A DNA stretch of 64,000 bases from Paenibacillus xylanexedens (GCF_001908275.1 NZ_CP018620.1:2480001-2544000); one strand, 5' to 3'; positions 1 through 7,514 are shown, numbered from the stretch's first letter. A program made the numbers and translations. The notes: generated from the letters alone by a model not told the origin.

Positions 1-1
1 G

Positions 2-244
2 GAAGGCATGGAGCTGCAAGGTACGGTTCGGAACGTTATTGATTTCGGTGCTTTTGTTGATATTGGGATCAAGAGTGATGGGCTTGTCCATATTTCACAG
101 CTCAGCAACGGGTATGTTAAACATCCGATGGACGTTGTGTCTGTCGGGGATAATGTAACGGTCTGGGTTATGAGTGTGGATACCAAAAAAGGCCGTGTCG
201 GCCTGACGATGAAGAAGCCTGCTTCTGCGCAACAGTCTTCTTAA
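2..244 (+). CDS. tex: Tex-family transcription accessory protein, C-terminal end (partial)
   Basis: The open frame enters from the left edge and ends at a TAA. The visible 80 residues are an S1 RNA-binding domain: a GTVRNVIDFGAFVDIG strand pair, the DGLVHISQLS loop, and a VGDNVTVWVMSVD...KGRVGLTMK end. This is the usual C-terminal domain of Tex/YdcI-type RNA-binding proteins. Polynucleotide phosphorylase and ribosomal protein S1 have related domains, but a single S1 domain closing the protein next to a sprT-like gene fits Tex best. A terminator follows 16 bases after the stop. The identification rests on one domain plus neighbourhood. Confidence 0.8.
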   Translation, partial: EGMELQGTVRNVIDFGAFVDIGIKSDGLVHISQLSNGYVKHPMDVVSVGDNVTVWVMSVDTKKGRVGLTMKKPASAQQSS

Positions 245-259
245 ATAGTAGGATTGGAG

Positions 260-292
260 AACAGCCTTCCCTAACCAGGAAGGCTGTTTGTT
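260..292 (+). terminator. Intrinsic terminator after tex
   Basis: A perfect 10-bp stem (ACAGCCTTCC / GGAAGGCTGT, 261-270 and 278-287) with a 7-base loop is followed by TTGTTG. The T-tract is weak, but the position directly after the tex stop supports the call. Confidence 0.7.
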
Positions 293-675
293 GTCGACAG
301 TAATAGTCCCGTTATCCGTTCTAATTCCTCTAGTAAGTACGGTGGGCAATATGTGCATTTTCTTAAAGTGCGTGTTCAAAGGGCCATCCTTCGTAATCCA
401 ATGCAGACTTTTATGAACAACCTCTTAAAGTTCGTTCTCCGCGCTGCGTGGTGTGCCATTTGCTGGTTTGTTACGATAAAAGAACCAGCATTCGTTCAGC
501 AACTTGATTTGCCGGCTGTCCTTTTTGTGAAATGCACGCATCAGTTGATTGCAAAGCCATTGAGGCAAGGGTATCTCCTCCTCTTGCATAATTCATCTGT
601 ACGTTAGCATATGTGGCAATAGCCTGGACTGTGCGGGATAAGTGGAGGCCTCCGGCAAATCAATCTTGTTCACTC
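293..675. other. Gene-free stretch holding a decayed repeat copy
   Basis: No convincing gene. The open frame at 353-607 lacks a ribosome site and runs through a decayed copy of the short repeat (367-425), so it is not annotated. Nothing else is recognised up to the hairpin at 676. Confidence 0.6.
367..425 (-). repeat. Degenerate, internally deleted copy of the short inverted-repeat element
   Basis: Read on the minus strand, this stretch starts AGAGGTTGTTCA, continues with a GTCTGC...GATTACGAAGGATG block and ends TTTGAACACGCACT. The same blocks, in the same order, bound the full-length element at 45088-45310. About 150 bases of the middle are missing and the ends carry substitutions. Confidence 0.7.
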
Positions 676-714
676 AAAAAAAGCACAAATCCCAATTCAG
701 GGAAATGTGCTTTT
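676..714 (-). terminator. Terminator of the minus-strand gene at 750-1106
   Basis: The arms AAAAGCACA and TGTGCTTTT are extended by CCC/GGG around a short loop. On the minus strand the hairpin is followed by a run of seven T (plus-strand A-run 675-681). It lies 35 bases beyond the stop of the upstream minus-strand gene. Confidence 0.75.
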
Positions 715-749
715 CGTTCTCATCATTATAAAATGATACCTGCGGTGAA

Positions 750-1106
750 TTAGAGAGCTTCCATCTCTTCTTCATACCATTGTTCCAATTGGGCCTGAAG
801 AGCCCGGATTTCGGTAAGCAGAGAAATCAAAGGATAATGGCTTTCACGTAGTGCTGCAAAAGATTCTTCAAGCGCATTGATATAATCAAGGCCGCCGATG
901 ATAGTAAAATTTTCGTTTAGGAGATCGAGGCTGTCACATTCGGCGATCGCCCAAGGCAGGACAGGGACATCTGCTGCAGTGAGTTTATCAATTTCCTTGT
1001 GCAGGCGCAGGTTGAGCGCACTGAGTTGATAGGCGTAATCTGCCGGCATTTCCACGAACTGCAATTGTTGTTCCTGCTGCAGGATGACATAGCGCATTGT
1101 AGGCAT
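750..1106 (-). CDS. Small conserved-looking protein of unknown function
   Basis: A 118-residue acidic, leucine-rich protein with no motif I recognise. It begins MPTMRYVILQQ and ends in a probable amphipathic helix (LISLLTEIRALQAQLEQWYEEEMEAL). The ATG at 1106 has a GGGGAGA ribosome site 13 bases upstream. The longer frame from 1133 has no ribosome site, and an ATG at 1097 is also possible. It faces the sprT-like gene divergently and ends in its own terminator. From memory, Paenibacillus genomes carry a similar short gene between tex and the SprT-like gene, sometimes labelled hydrolase/acyltransferase, but I see no catalytic signature to support that name. Confidence 0.6.
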   Translation of the reverse strand: MPTMRYVILQQEQQLQFVEMPADYAYQLSALNLRLHKEIDKLTAADVPVLPWAIAECDSLDLLNENFTIIGGLDYINALEESFAALRESHYPLISLLTEIRALQAQLEQWYEEEMEAL

Positions 1107-1138
1107 AACGAGTAATAATCTCCCCTCATACATTCTAC

Positions 1139-1169
1139 TTGACAGTGTAGCCTACGAAACGGTTAAAAT
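1139..1169 (+). promoter_or_regulatory. Possible sigma-A promoter for the SprT-like gene
   Basis: A perfect -35 TTGACA (1139-1144) is followed by an AT-rich -10 candidate (TTAAAA or TAAAAT, about 1163-1169) at 18-19 bp spacing. The spacing is slightly long, so this is tentative. Confidence 0.35.
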
Positions 1170-1225
1170 TCAAGTATTATACCGGAAAAACAAATGCTCC
1201 GAGGGGGTGCAAGGAGAGGATATCG

Positions 1226-1687
1226 ATGGAAAATGAGGAATTGCAACAATGGATTGAACAGGTATCACTGGATCATTTCGGAGTGCCGTTCACCCATAAA
1301 GCGTTGTTTAACAGTCGCCTGACCACGACGGGGGGGCGTTATATGCTCAAAAGTCACCGGATTGAGATCAATCCGCATCAACTCGAAGCCTATGGGCGAG
1401 ATGAGGTTGAGAAAATCATCAAGCATGAGCTGTGTCACTATCATCTGCATATTCGTGGGCGCGGCTATCAGCATCGTGATCCGGAATTCAAGGCTTTGTT
1501 GCAGAAGGTAGGCGGCTCGCGTTACTGCCAATCGCTTCCTGACGGCAAAGGCAGAAAGCCGTTGCCATATCGTTATAAGCTGGTGTGCAAGAGCTGTGGT
1601 ACGGAATATTTGCGCAAACGGAAAATAGATCCGAAGCGTTACCGTTGTGGTCGTTGTGCGGGAAAACTGGGGCTTCAGAATATCTGA
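1226..1687 (+). CDS. SprT-like zinc metalloprotease-fold protein
   Basis: This 153-residue protein carries the zincin motif HExxH (H67, E68, H71 in KHELCHYHLH) in the SprT-like domain. It ends with a zinc ribbon made by CKSC (121-124) and CGRC (141-144). This is the architecture and length of the Bacillales SprT-like proteins (YdcK in B. subtilis). The role of the bacterial members is not established. The animal relative Spartan degrades DNA-protein crosslinks, so activity on DNA-bound protein is only an inference here. The start ATG has AAGGAGAG about 10 bases upstream. The gene lies between a divergent small gene and a tRNA pair. Confidence 0.85.
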   Translation: MENEELQQWIEQVSLDHFGVPFTHKALFNSRLTTTGGRYMLKSHRIEINPHQLEAYGRDEVEKIIKHELCHYHLHIRGRGYQHRDPEFKALLQKVGGSRYCQSLPDGKGRKPLPYRYKLVCKSCGTEYLRKRKIDPKRYRCGRCAGKLGLQNI

Positions 1688-1731
1688 TGTGCGTTTCGTT
1701 CAATGTATTAAAGAAAGTGATGGAAGGGATG

Positions 1732-1760
1732 TTGACTTGGATTATTAATCATGGTAGATT
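1732..1760 (+). promoter_or_regulatory. Sigma-A promoter for the tRNA-Asn/tRNA-Ser pair
   Basis: -35 TTGACT (1732-1737), 17-bp spacer, -10 TAGATT (1755-1760), 20 bases upstream of tRNA-Asn. Confidence 0.7.
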
Positions 1761-1780
1761 AATCTTATTCAAGTTAATTT

Positions 1781-1856
1781 TCCCTGATAGCTCAGTTGGT
1801 AGAGCACTCGACTGTTAATCGAGTTGTCACAGGTTCGAGCCCTGTTCGGGGAGCCA
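1781..1856 (+). tRNA. tRNA-Asn(GUU)
   Basis: A complete cloverleaf can be folded: acceptor TCCCTGA/TCGGGGA, D-loop AGCTCAGTTGGTAGAGC, anticodon loop CTGTTAA with GTT, and T-arm GGTTCGAGCC. CCA is encoded at 1854-1856. Confidence 0.95.
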
Positions 1857-1862
1857 TTTCTT

Positions 1863-1951
1863 GGAGAGATACCCAAGTGGCTATAAGGGGACCCTCTGCT
1901 AAGGGGTTAGACTGCGTAAGCGGTGCGAGGGTTCGAATCCCTCTCTCTCCG
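1863..1951 (+). tRNA. tRNA-Ser(GCU)
   Basis: An 89-base class II tRNA with acceptor GGAGAGA/TCTCTCC, anticodon GCT in the CTGCTAA loop, a long variable arm, and T-loop GGTTCGAATCC. CCA is not encoded. It lies 6 bases after tRNA-Asn and is probably co-transcribed with it. Confidence 0.93.
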
Positions 1952-1957
1952 TTCTGA

Positions 1958-2072
1958 ATTAAACTTCTCTGCAAAGGGATGAGAACCCTAAAGGTTCGTC
2001 GGAGCATAAGCTTCGTTAGCAATACTTCGCAGTATCGAACGAAGTGAGAGTACTCCTCTTTCTCCGTTCTGA
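1958..2072 (+). repeat. About 115-bp structured segment bounded by a repeat of the tRNA-Ser 3' end
   Basis: The sequence TCTCCGTTCTGA at the tRNA-Ser 3' end (1946-1957) recurs at 2061-2072. Between the two copies are a small hairpin (GAACC/GGTTC, 1983-1997) and a larger one (CTTCGTT...AACGAAG with inner ATACT/AGTAT, 2011-2044). It looks like a small insertion that copied the tRNA end, or a duplicated and decayed tRNA tail. Confidence 0.5.
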
Positions 2073-2082
2073 TTGCACAAAG

Positions 2083-2133
2083 AATCCTCTTCACATTAGA
2101 CCGGTTAACGGTCAGTGTGAAGGGGATTTTTTG
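2083..2133 (+). terminator. Terminator of the tRNA-Asn/tRNA-Ser unit
   Basis: A long stem (ATCCTCTTCACA with GTGTGAAGGGGAT, plus an inner GACCG/CGGTC) is followed by TTTTTT. Confidence 0.85.
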
Positions 2134-2173
2134 CGTTTACTGATCTTTGCTTATCCCTGGTGTACGCCTCAGC

Positions 2174-2872
2174 CTAAAGTGAAATGCTCAACATCTCGTA
2201 TAAACCTTTCTTGCCTGCTTCCGTTACTTCGACAGAGCGACTTCCTGTTTTTTGACGAATCCAGTCCAGTTCCGCTAACCGATGTCTGAGTTGTTCCCCA
2301 AGCATACCTGAGAGATGATGACGGCGTTCGCTCCAATCCAGACATTTGCGAGCGATGGCACGGCGTGATCCCGGCTTCATCTGAAGTTCAATTCCGAACG
2401 TAGTGAACCACTGTATTCCTTTCTCTGTAACTTGATAATCCTTGCTGTGTGCCTCTTCGGGGTCTGAAAGATACCCCTTTTGTACTAAGGCTTCACAGAG
2501 CGAGATTCCCAATTTCCCGGCCAGATGACCATAACAGGTCCGTGCATGACTCAGTTGTTGAAGCTGATCGGATTGTTTGAGAGAGCGGATCTGTACAGGC
2601 GGAGCAATACTGGCCATGCTTTTAATCAGATTAGCAATTTCTTTGTTTGCAAGACGGTAGTATCGGTGGCGTCCTTGTTGTTCAACTTCGAGTAATCCTC
2701 CCTCTACGAGTTTAGCTAGATGGCTGCTTGCCGTCTGGGGAGTGACACTTGCCATATGAGCAAGCTCTCCTGCAGGCAACGCACGGCCATCAAGTAAGGA
2801 TGACAGAAAAATAGCGCGGCTTGGATCAGCGATTAACGACGCAATAACAGTAATATTCGGATATACATTCAT
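2174..2872 (-). CDS. ArsR-family winged-helix transcriptional regulator
   Basis: A 232-residue protein with an N-terminal winged helix (about residues 10-75): the helix-turn-helix LAHMASVTPQTASSHLAKL and the wing VEQQGRHRYYRLAN are typical ArsR features. The remaining 150 residues are a C-terminal part that I do not recognise. No metal-binding cysteine pair appears in the recognition helix, so metal sensing is not supported. The longer two-domain form is common among ArsR members that control a neighbouring enzyme. It is transcribed divergently from the flavin-reductase-like gene at 2980 and is a likely regulator of it, although I see no clear operator. Confidence 0.85.
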   Translation of the reverse strand: MNVYPNITVIASLIADPSRAIFLSSLLDGRALPAGELAHMASVTPQTASSHLAKLVEGGLLEVEQQGRHRYYRLANKEIANLIKSMASIAPPVQIRSLKQSDQLQQLSHARTCYGHLAGKLGISLCEALVQKGYLSDPEEAHSKDYQVTEKGIQWFTTFGIELQMKPGSRRAIARKCLDWSERRHHLSGMLGEQLRHRLAELDWIRQKTGSRSVEVTEAGKKGLYEMLSISL

Positions 2873-2979
2873 ACTTCGATCATACCTGAACTATTACTGT
2901 ATTACAATCGAGTTGTATCGTCCCATATGGGTCAGATTGAGCTTATAAAGCATTGGAATGGGAACAGGAGAGGTACAGG

Positions 2980-3639
2980 ATGAAAAAGATAACGAAACAG
3001 GACTTTGCTACAGAGCAGTTGTCTGCGAGTCCAGAAGTGATTCAACATGAGACGATTAATCCCAGTATTTTATATTATGGTACGCCTGTAGTGCTGCTGA
3101 GCACATTAAATGAGGATGGATCAACCAACCTGGCACCATTATCCTCGTCTTGGGCACTGGGGGATTGTCTGGTTCTCGGTCTAGGTACACAGGGCAAAGC
3201 CTATGAAAATCTGAGTCGAAACCCGGAGTGTGTAATTAATCTGCCGGACGCGACCATGTGGAAAAAGGTTGAGGCATTGGGTCGTTATACGGGAGTTACT
3301 CCGGTTCCTGAGGAGAAAAGGAAGATGGGCTATGAATATTGTCATGATAAATTCACTGTAGCTGGACTGACATCTGAATGTTCGGTTCAGGTAGCACCAG
3401 ATAAAATAGTTGAATGTCCGCTCCAGATTGAAGCGGCTGTACAACACATACGTATTCCCGAACATACACCGTTCATGGCGATTGTTGAAGTGAAAGCGTT
3501 GAAGGTGCACGCACACACCAGACTAATATCTGGACCGAACAAGATTAATCCGGAGGAATGGCATCCGCTGATATATAATTTCAGACATTATTTCGGATTG
3601 GGCAAGAGACAAGGGGAAAATTTCCGGGCAGAGAATTGA
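2980..3639 (+). CDS. Flavin reductase-like, FMN-binding split-barrel protein
   Basis: A 219-residue protein of the DIM6/NTAB flavin-reductase-like family. The core NPSILYYGTPVVLLST...GSTNLAPLSSSWALGDCLVLGLG is the FMN-binding segment, followed by ENLSRNPECVINLP. Members bind FMN and often reduce free flavin with NAD(P)H, and many are of unknown substrate. The ATG at 2980 (MKKITKQDF) is preceded by AGGAGAGG at a good distance, and the longer frame from 2953 is not needed. Divergent ArsR regulator upstream, no operon partner downstream. Confidence 0.8.
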   Translation: MKKITKQDFATEQLSASPEVIQHETINPSILYYGTPVVLLSTLNEDGSTNLAPLSSSWALGDCLVLGLGTQGKAYENLSRNPECVINLPDATMWKKVEALGRYTGVTPVPEEKRKMGYEYCHDKFTVAGLTSECSVQVAPDKIVECPLQIEAAVQHIRIPEHTPFMAIVEVKALKVHAHTRLISGPNKINPEEWHPLIYNFRHYFGLGKRQGENFRAEN

Positions 3640-3732
3640 CTTGAGTAGAAGTTCTTTATTAGTCATGTAAAGATTGGGTAATAGTAAAGATAGACTCATG
3701 TAAGCATATACATAATGAAAGAGGTGATGTGC

Positions 3733-4404
3733 ATGGAAGTGGAATATTTGATGCGTGTACTCATAGCTGGAATATGTGGTGTGCTAATCGGATATGAGCG
3801 CAAGAATCGAATGAAAGAAGCGGGAATCCGTACTCATTTTGTGGTCGCCGTTGGTGCTGCCCTGATGATGATTGTATCGAAATACGGATTCCAGGATCAG
3901 GCTGGCTGGGACAATCTGTCCCTTGACCCTTCAAGGATCGCTGCACAAGTTGTTAGCGGTGTGGGGTTCATTGGAGCGGGCATGATCTTCACACAGCGTC
4001 ACACGGTCAGGGGATTAACCACAGCAGCTGGCATATGGGCTACGGCAGGCATGGGACTTGCTGTGGGTTCAGGTCTGTATTGGACGGGTGCGGGCGTGAC
4101 ACTGCTTATTGTCGTGGCACAGATGTTACTGCATAGACCTACACGCTGGCTGGTATCCGCTCGAACAGAGACGTTAACCATCCATCTGCAAAATGAGGGA
4201 GAGGCCCTGAAGACTGTTTTGGCACTGCTGGGACAGGAGAAGATCTCGGTCATCGGATTTAAGACTGAACAGCAAACAAGCACAGACTCCGTGGAAGAGA
4301 CTGTGCTTGAGTTCACGTTGCAACTACCGGGTTCATACCGGGGCGAGCAACTGATTATTTTGTTACAGGACGTGCCTCACGTTCGATCTGCGGAGTTAAA
4401 ATGA
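3733..4404 (+). CDS. MgtC/SapB-family membrane protein
   Basis: A 223-residue inner-membrane protein with the MgtC N-terminal domain: LIAGICGVLIGYERKNRMKEAGIRTH, then VAVGAALMMIVSKYG, RIAAQVVSGVGFIGAGMIF and VRGLTTAAGIWATAGMGLAVGSG. The GxRTH and GVGFIGAG blocks are hallmarks of the family. The last 80 residues form a soluble, probably ACT-like domain. MgtC proteins are linked to growth at low magnesium and to control of membrane ATP synthase in some bacteria; the role here is unknown. The start at 3733 has GAGGTGA 6 bases upstream. No M-box-like leader is evident. Confidence 0.85.
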   Translation: MEVEYLMRVLIAGICGVLIGYERKNRMKEAGIRTHFVVAVGAALMMIVSKYGFQDQAGWDNLSLDPSRIAAQVVSGVGFIGAGMIFTQRHTVRGLTTAAGIWATAGMGLAVGSGLYWTGAGVTLLIVVAQMLLHRPTRWLVSARTETLTIHLQNEGEALKTVLALLGQEKISVIGFKTEQQTSTDSVEETVLEFTLQLPGSYRGEQLIILLQDVPHVRSAELK

Positions 4405-4406
4405 AG

Positions 4407-4444
4407 AGAACCTGCATGGATCAACAGGTGATCATGCAGGTTCA
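4407..4444 (+). terminator. Hairpin after the mgtC-like gene
   Basis: An 11-bp perfect stem GAACCTGCATG / CATGCAGGTTC (4408-4418 and 4433-4443) lies between convergent genes. There is no real T-run on either strand, so it is a weaker terminator candidate. Confidence 0.5.
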
Positions 4445-4468
4445 GTACTTAATTCAGTATGGGTCCAA

Positions 4469-5365
4469 TTACTGACCTTCTCCGACAATCGTTTCTGGGC
4501 GGGATACCGGTTTACCTTCAAGCAGGCACTCGATGGCATGGGCTACACCGTGCTCCACATTGGTCAGCGTTATGGCTTTGGCTAATGCCTGGATTTCGGG
4601 TTCGCCATTACCCATGGCGATTCCGAGTCCTGCCATTTTTAACATGGAGACATCGTTGAAGTTATCGCCGATCGCTACTGTATCTTCCATGGAGATGTTC
4701 AGGTGAGCCGCCAGTTTGGTGAGGGCATTACCTTTGGATACGTCCGGGTGCTGCATTTCGAAGTTATGCTCAAAGGATACAACCATAGCGACATCGGATC
4801 GGGAAGCGAAGTATTCTCGTCCTGTCTTTACTTTGTCCGGATTCATGGAGAAGGCCATAATGTTATAGATGTAGGCTTCTGCCGGAATTTCGAGATGGCT
4901 GTTTACGCGGTGGTAGTCTTTTTTGTCATAGTGTTTCTTGATGGAGCGAATCATGCGTGCAATGTCCTCACCAGGGTTCGAACCAAGAACACGTTCCATC
5001 TCGGCGAGCAAGGTCTCATGACTGCTACGCGGGGCATAGATGCCTTGTTGCGTTGAAGCCTCATAATAGACATCATGATCTTCCAGCCACTGCATGACGG
5101 AAGCTGCTGTGTCACGCTCGAGCGGAAGATGGAATAGACGTTCACCGTCTGCATCATGAATTGTCGCTCCGTTGGAGCCGATAATCGGGGTTTTGATTCC
5201 GCCTTCGCGGCTGATGGTCACAACATCGGAATAGACACGTCCTGTTGCAATGGTAACTTTCATACCGGATTGCTGGGCCTTTTGGATGGCTGCGGCATTC
5301 TCCGGGCTAATCTGGCTATCTATGTTCAACAAAGTTCCATCTAAATCTGTGGCAAATAATTTCAT
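4469..5365 (-). CDS. Cof-type HAD-superfamily phosphatase
   Basis: A 298-residue HAD hydrolase of the Cof/type IIB class. Motif I is FATDLDGTLL at residues 4-13 (nucleophile and acid/base Asp), motif II ITNST-like VTIATGR, and the C-terminal motifs DVSKGNALTKLA and VAIGDNFNDVSML complete the site. Such enzymes dephosphorylate sugar phosphates, pyridoxal phosphate or flavin mononucleotide; the substrate cannot be read here. The ATG at 5365 has AAGGAG 10 bases upstream. It starts 4 bases after the deoR-type gene, so the two form an operon. That pairing suggests a sugar-phosphate substrate. Confidence 0.88.
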   Translation of the reverse strand: MKLFATDLDGTLLNIDSQISPENAAAIQKAQQSGMKVTIATGRVYSDVVTISREGGIKTPIIGSNGATIHDADGERLFHLPLERDTAASVMQWLEDHDVYYEASTQQGIYAPRSSHETLLAEMERVLGSNPGEDIARMIRSIKKHYDKKDYHRVNSHLEIPAEAYIYNIMAFSMNPDKVKTGREYFASRSDVAMVVSFEHNFEMQHPDVSKGNALTKLAAHLNISMEDTVAIGDNFNDVSMLKMAGLGIAMGNGEPEIQALAKAITLTNVEHGVAHAIECLLEGKPVSRPETIVGEGQ

Positions 5366-5369
5366 ATAT

Positions 5370-6146
5370 TTACAACTCCTTATCATCTGTTGGTTCAGGA
5401 ATGAGAATCTCAACCTGTTGTTCGGCTAGAAAAACAAGCCATTCTTTGGTTGGCCATTGATCCGTAATCAATACATCCACCAATGACCAGTCGGCAAAAC
5501 GATAACCATAACGTCTATCAAACTTGGATTGATCTGCAAGAACAACAACTTTCTTGGCAGCTTTCATCATTTGGTGTTTAATTTTCCCTTCCTCTTCGGA
5601 AGCACTGAAGCCATCCATGGTGATACCGCCAATTCCGATAAAGGCTTTATCTACATAATAGTGGGAGAGGGTCTCGATAACAGAGGTACCGTAGACATAA
5701 CGTTGTTCCTTATCTACTTTACCTCCGAGCAAACGAATCTGGACAGCAGTGTGATTGGAGAGAAGATCAGCGGAATGAATCGAATTGGTAATGACGGTAC
5801 AGGATTTGCCGTTCAAGTTCTCGGCACAGGCCTGCACAGTCGTGGAAGAGTCCAGAATAATGATCTCACCTTCCCTTACAATGGCCGCAGCGAGTTTGCC
5901 GATGGCCCTCTTTTCCTCAGATACATCGAGTAAACGGTCTTTGTAGGATCTGAATTCTTGCGGAGGAGGGGGGAGAATCGCGCCGCCACGTGTTCGGATA
6001 ATGGCATCCTGTTCCTCAAGCTTAATCAGATCCCTGCGTGCAGTATCCCGTGATACATCAAACAAGGAGACAATATCATCGGCTGAGATGCGATTGTGTT
6101 TGCGTAGATGTTCAACAATGAGCTGCATTCGTTCTTCTTGAAACAA
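5370..6146 (-). CDS. DeoR-family transcriptional regulator
   Basis: A 258-residue DeoR-type repressor with an N-terminal HTH (about residues 5-55: ERMQLIVEHLRKHNRISADDIVSLF, then VSRDTARRDLIKLEE and RTRGGAI). A DeoR C-terminal sensor follows (IGKLAAAIVREGEIIILDSSTT, FIGIGGITMDGFSASEEEGKIKHQMM, VVVLADQSKF). These proteins usually sense sugar phosphates. I place the start at TTG 6146 (LFQEERMQ), because GGAGGTGA lies at proper distance there. The GTG at 6155 would overlap the ribosome site. A promoter flanked by TTATAAGT repeats lies upstream, which suggests self-control. Confidence 0.87.
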   Translation of the reverse strand: MFQEERMQLIVEHLRKHNRISADDIVSLFDVSRDTARRDLIKLEEQDAIIRTRGGAILPPPPQEFRSYKDRLLDVSEEKRAIGKLAAAIVREGEIIILDSSTTVQACAENLNGKSCTVITNSIHSADLLSNHTAVQIRLLGGKVDKEQRYVYGTSVIETLSHYYVDKAFIGIGGITMDGFSASEEEGKIKHQMMKAAKKVVVLADQSKFDRRYGYRFADWSLVDVLITDQWPTKEWLVFLAEQQVEILIPEPTDDKEL

Positions 6147-6177
6147 ACATGTCACCTCCGAGTGTATGGATGACCGT

Positions 6178-6254
6178 ACTTATACTGATACTTTAATTAT
6201 AAGTATTCTTAATGTGATTTGCAATATTATAAGTGAACGTAAGTTTTTATAAGT
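6178..6254. repeat. TTATAAGT repeats around the deoR promoter (candidate operator)
   Basis: TTATAAGT occurs at 6197-6204, 6227-6234 and 6247-6254, and an inverted partial copy (ACTTATA) at 6178-6184. The direct copies are 30 and 20 bp apart, i.e. near whole helical turns. One overlaps the -10 box and one touches the -35 side. Confidence 0.5.
6196..6224 (-). promoter_or_regulatory. Sigma-A promoter of the deoR-HAD operon
   Basis: On the minus strand: -35 TTGCAA (6224-6219), 17-bp spacer, consensus -10 TATAAT (6201-6196). Confidence 0.75.
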
Positions 6255-6389
6255 GTTTTGATGAATGATTTACATTGTTCCTGCATAGTGATGACATTGG
6301 CATGAATAGGGGAGGTGGCGAATAACGGGGCTCTGAAGAACAGTATGCAATGGACAAAAAGGCTTGAAAAATAAATTTTAAAAAAAGTA

Positions 6390-6419
6390 TTGCAAGTTCA
6401 AAATGTCCTGTGGTATACT
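6390..6419 (+). promoter_or_regulatory. Promoter for tRNA-Glu and following tRNAs
   Basis: -35 TTGCAA (6390-6395), 18-bp spacer, -10 TATACT (6414-6419), 35 bases before tRNA-Glu. The stretch between the deoR promoter and this site holds no gene. Confidence 0.7.
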
Positions 6420-6454
6420 CATTCTTGTCGCCAAGAAAGACAACTTGTTATTAA

Positions 6455-6526
6455 GGCCCGTTGGTCAAGGGGTTAAGACACCTCCCTTTCACGGAGGTAA
6501 CAGGGGTTCGAATCCCCTACGGGTCA
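6455..6526 (+). tRNA. tRNA-Glu(UUC)
   Basis: Acceptor GGCCCGT/ACGGGTC, anticodon loop CTTTCAC with TTC, T-loop GGTTCGAATCC. 72 bases, CCA not encoded. Confidence 0.93.
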
Positions 6527-6632
6527 TATCTTCACCACCTCATGAGATCTACATTTTCGATGAGTAATCCTCAAAGTCATTGCTCTTATAGACAAGAATG
6601 AAGCATGGCACATCCGGTGAAGTTTACAGCAA

Positions 6633-6708
6633 GAGCCATTAGCTCAGTTGGTAGAGCACCTGACTTTTAATCAGGGTGTCGAAGGTTCGAGCCCTTCATG
6701 GCTCACCA
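6633..6708 (+). tRNA. tRNA-Lys(UUU)
   Basis: Acceptor GAGCCAT/ATGGCTC, D-arm AGCTCAGTTGGTAGAGC, anticodon loop CTTTTAA with TTT, T-loop GGTTCGAGCC. CCA encoded at 6706-6708. Confidence 0.95.
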
Positions 6709-6725
6709 TTTTTACAATTGAATAT

Positions 6726-6808
6726 GCGGTCGTGGTGGAATGGCAGACACGCTATCTTGAGGGGGTAGTGGGTGTATACCCGTGGAGGTTCGAGTCCTCT
6801 CGACCGCA
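6726..6808 (+). tRNA. tRNA-Leu(GAG), first copy
   Basis: An 83-base class II tRNA with acceptor GCGGTCG/CGACCGC, anticodon loop TTGAGGG with GAG, variable arm TGGGTGTATACCCGT and T-loop GGTTCGAGTCC. A near-identical copy lies at 19764-19846. Confidence 0.94.
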
Positions 6809-6824
6809 TCACAGCAACAACATA

Positions 6825-6864
6825 AGATAGACTTCTATGATCATTCATGGGAGTCTATCTTTGT
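6825..6864 (+). terminator. Terminator after the tRNA cluster
   Basis: The stem AGATAGACT / AGTCTATCT (6825-6833 and 6852-6860) is followed by TTTGTG. Confidence 0.6.
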
Positions 6865-6977
6865 GTTATACGATATACATCATTCTGTGCCAGGCATATA
6901 AAGGCTGAGCATTCAGGAATAATGTGGTATAATTCAAGCAGATGAGTTGATTATTACGGTTGGAAGGCGGTTCTTGT

Positions 6978-7403
6978 ATGCAGTCGATCTATGAGCGAAT
7001 TGAACACCTGATTGCCGAACGAGGAATGACCAAGAAGGCTTTCTGCCAACAGCTGAAGATTAGCACAGGCAATCTGGGTGATTGGAAACGTGGCAAGTCT
7101 ATTCCGAGTACGAATAAATTAATTGAGATTGCTTCGTTTTTTGATGTGAGCCTTGACTGGCTCATGATTGGACGTCCATCGAAGGAAGCGATGGTTCGGG
7201 AAAAACGGGAGGATTATTTTTTTGACGTTTTGCGGCAATTGAATTGCCAAGAAAGTGAATTATCGACTGTGGAACAGTCTTTTATCAGCGAATATATTGA
7301 GTTCACCCGTTACCGCAAATCGAAAGAAAGTAAGGATGCAGGCGACTATCGCTATAAACCTGAGAACAAATCAGAGAACGATTCTGAGGAAAACGAAGCG
7401 TAA
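6978..7403 (+). CDS. XRE-family helix-turn-helix regulator
   Basis: A 141-residue protein. Residues 1-65 form a classical Xre/Cro HTH (IYERIEHLIAERGMTKKAFCQQL, then STGNLGDWKRGKSIPSTNKLIEIASFFDVSLDWLM). The rest is hydrophilic and strongly charged at the end (KSKESKDAGDYRYKPENKSENDSEENEA), with no known domain. Ribosome site GGAAGGCGG lies 7 bases before ATG 6978, and the frame extends upstream without a better start. It is a single-gene unit ended by a strong terminator. No phage genes surround it, so it is probably a host regulator of unknown target. Confidence 0.8.
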   Translation: MQSIYERIEHLIAERGMTKKAFCQQLKISTGNLGDWKRGKSIPSTNKLIEIASFFDVSLDWLMIGRPSKEAMVREKREDYFFDVLRQLNCQESELSTVEQSFISEYIEFTRYRKSKESKDAGDYRYKPENKSENDSEENEA

Positions 7404-7435
7404 GTGATATGAGCAGCATCCATAGACTGAATGTA

Positions 7436-7489
7436 CAAAAACCTCTGGACTAATCCGAACACACTCGGAGACAGTTCAGAGGTTTTTTG
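7436..7489 (+). terminator. Terminator between the XRE gene and ureD
   Basis: The stem ACCTCTG/CAGAGGT with a paired inner part is flanked by A-run and TTTTTT. It can serve both the plus-strand XRE gene and the minus-strand urease operon. Confidence 0.8.
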
Positions 7490-7514
7490 TATTAACCATG
7501 CATGCTTCATGCCC

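Noticed and set aside
353..607. 84-codon open frame in the tex-hypothetical gap
   Set aside because: No ribosome site, composition unlike a protein, and it runs through a decayed repeat copy.
6648..6830. Open frame across tRNA-Lys and tRNA-Leu
   Set aside because: Covers two tRNA genes exactly; not protein coding.
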